Positions 63,904 to 64,000 of a stretch of 64,000 nt of DNA are shown piece by piece. Origin of the DNA: Methylobacterium sp. Leaf125 (lineage in GTDB: Bacteria > Pseudomonadota > Alphaproteobacteria > Rhizobiales > Beijerinckiaceae); NCBI RefSeq assembly GCF_001423085.1, contig NZ_LMNU01000012.1, positions 764,311-828,310 of the forward strand, written 5' to 3'. The position numbers and the translations under genes are program-made. The notes under the pieces are model-generated. The model saw only the letters and a program-made list of their open reading frames with translations, was not told where the DNA came from and did not search any database. Position 1 is the stretch's first letter, and the number at the start of each line of letters is the position of its first letter.

Positions 63904-64000
63904 ATGCAGGTGATTGAGACGGAGATTCCGGCGGTCCGGCGGGTGGTGTCTCCGCGCTTTGGCGATGCGCGGGGCTGGTTTTGCGAGACGTACCGGGCGG
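63904..64000 (+). CDS. rfbC: dTDP-4-dehydrorhamnose 3,5-epimerase, N-terminal part
   Basis: The gene runs off the right edge; 32 residues are visible. MQVIETEIPAVRRVVSPRFGDARGWFCETYRA matches the start of RfbC/RmlC, in which the D-x-RGWF-x-E-x-Y pattern is highly conserved. The enzyme epimerises dTDP-4-keto-6-deoxyglucose on the way to dTDP-L-rhamnose. Its locus usually includes rfbA, rfbB and rfbD, which would also supply the precursor for the FdtA/FdtB pair upstream. GAAGG lies 9 bases before the ATG. Confidence 0.92.
   Translation, partial: MQVIETEIPAVRRVVSPRFGDARGWFCETYRA

Overview
The window is a GC-rich stretch of a bacterial chromosome. It looks like an alphaproteobacterium of the Methylobacterium type (inference from gene content): an ACC deaminase next to a divergent Lrp-type regulator, a paired Hsp20 locus with a GGAAC-N17-GTT (sigma-EcfG-type) promoter, MHYT and HWE-type sensor kinases, and many small Rhizobiales-style secreted or hypothetical proteins. 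No rRNA, tRNA, CRISPR array or prophage was recognised. One transposase remnant is present.

Layout. 1-5.4 kb: the 3' end of guaA, a terminator, then a two-gene heavy-metal-type RND efflux unit. 5.6-7.8 kb: a small membrane protein and an ABC-F ATPase. 8.0-11.4 kb: three signalling genes (MHYT-PAS histidine kinase, single-domain response regulator, receiver-HWE kinase). 11.4-12.8 kb: a GlcD-like FAD oxidase. 13.1-14.6 kb: a small foreign-looking island with an IS1-like transposase fragment and an AT-richer gene of unknown function carrying Cys/His motifs. 14.8-16.5 kb: a GAF-degenerate GGDEF-EAL protein. 17.3-21.7 kb: acdS / acdR-like / dsdA, an ArsR regulator and an SDR. 21.7-27.0 kb: an organosulfonate-type operon (ssuD, two ssuA-like binding proteins, a His-rich cupin) facing an FAD/NAD(P) protein, with a repeated 16-bp near-palindrome between them. 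27.3-34.7 kb: a general-stress-like region with a GH63 glucosidase, PPOX flavoprotein, DUF1236 protein, small proteins and two Hsp20 genes. The first Hsp20 gene has a ROSE-like RNA thermometer. Four short tandem arrays of different units lie in this stretch.

35.0-64.0 kb is dominated by surface polysaccharide functions, with LysR, panE and an alpha/beta hydrolase interspersed. One sub-locus has a fucosyltransferase-fold protein, a 1199-residue multidomain glycosyltransferase, fcl and gmd, for GDP-L-fucose and its transfer. A second has a GT2, a GT61-like protein, fdtB- and fdtA-like genes, a further glycosyltransferase and, at the right edge, the start of rfbC, for a dTDP-3-amino-3,6-dideoxyhexose. 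Three of the glycosyltransferases share a tandem ~38-residue repeat at the N-terminus.

The most interesting unit is 55.0-63.1 kb: a GNAT acyltransferase followed by a tightly overlapping operon of ACP, SDR, MBL-fold hydrolase, ketoacyl-ACP synthase III, MaoC-SDR fusion, FkbH-like HAD protein, second ACP and AMP-dependent ligase. I infer that it builds a small hydroxylated acyl group on ACP and transfers it, perhaps through the GNAT protein, to the amino sugar made by the FdtA/FdtB pair. The product is unknown. The FkbH + ACP + KAS III combination also recalls glyceryl-ACP (tetronate-type) chemistry.
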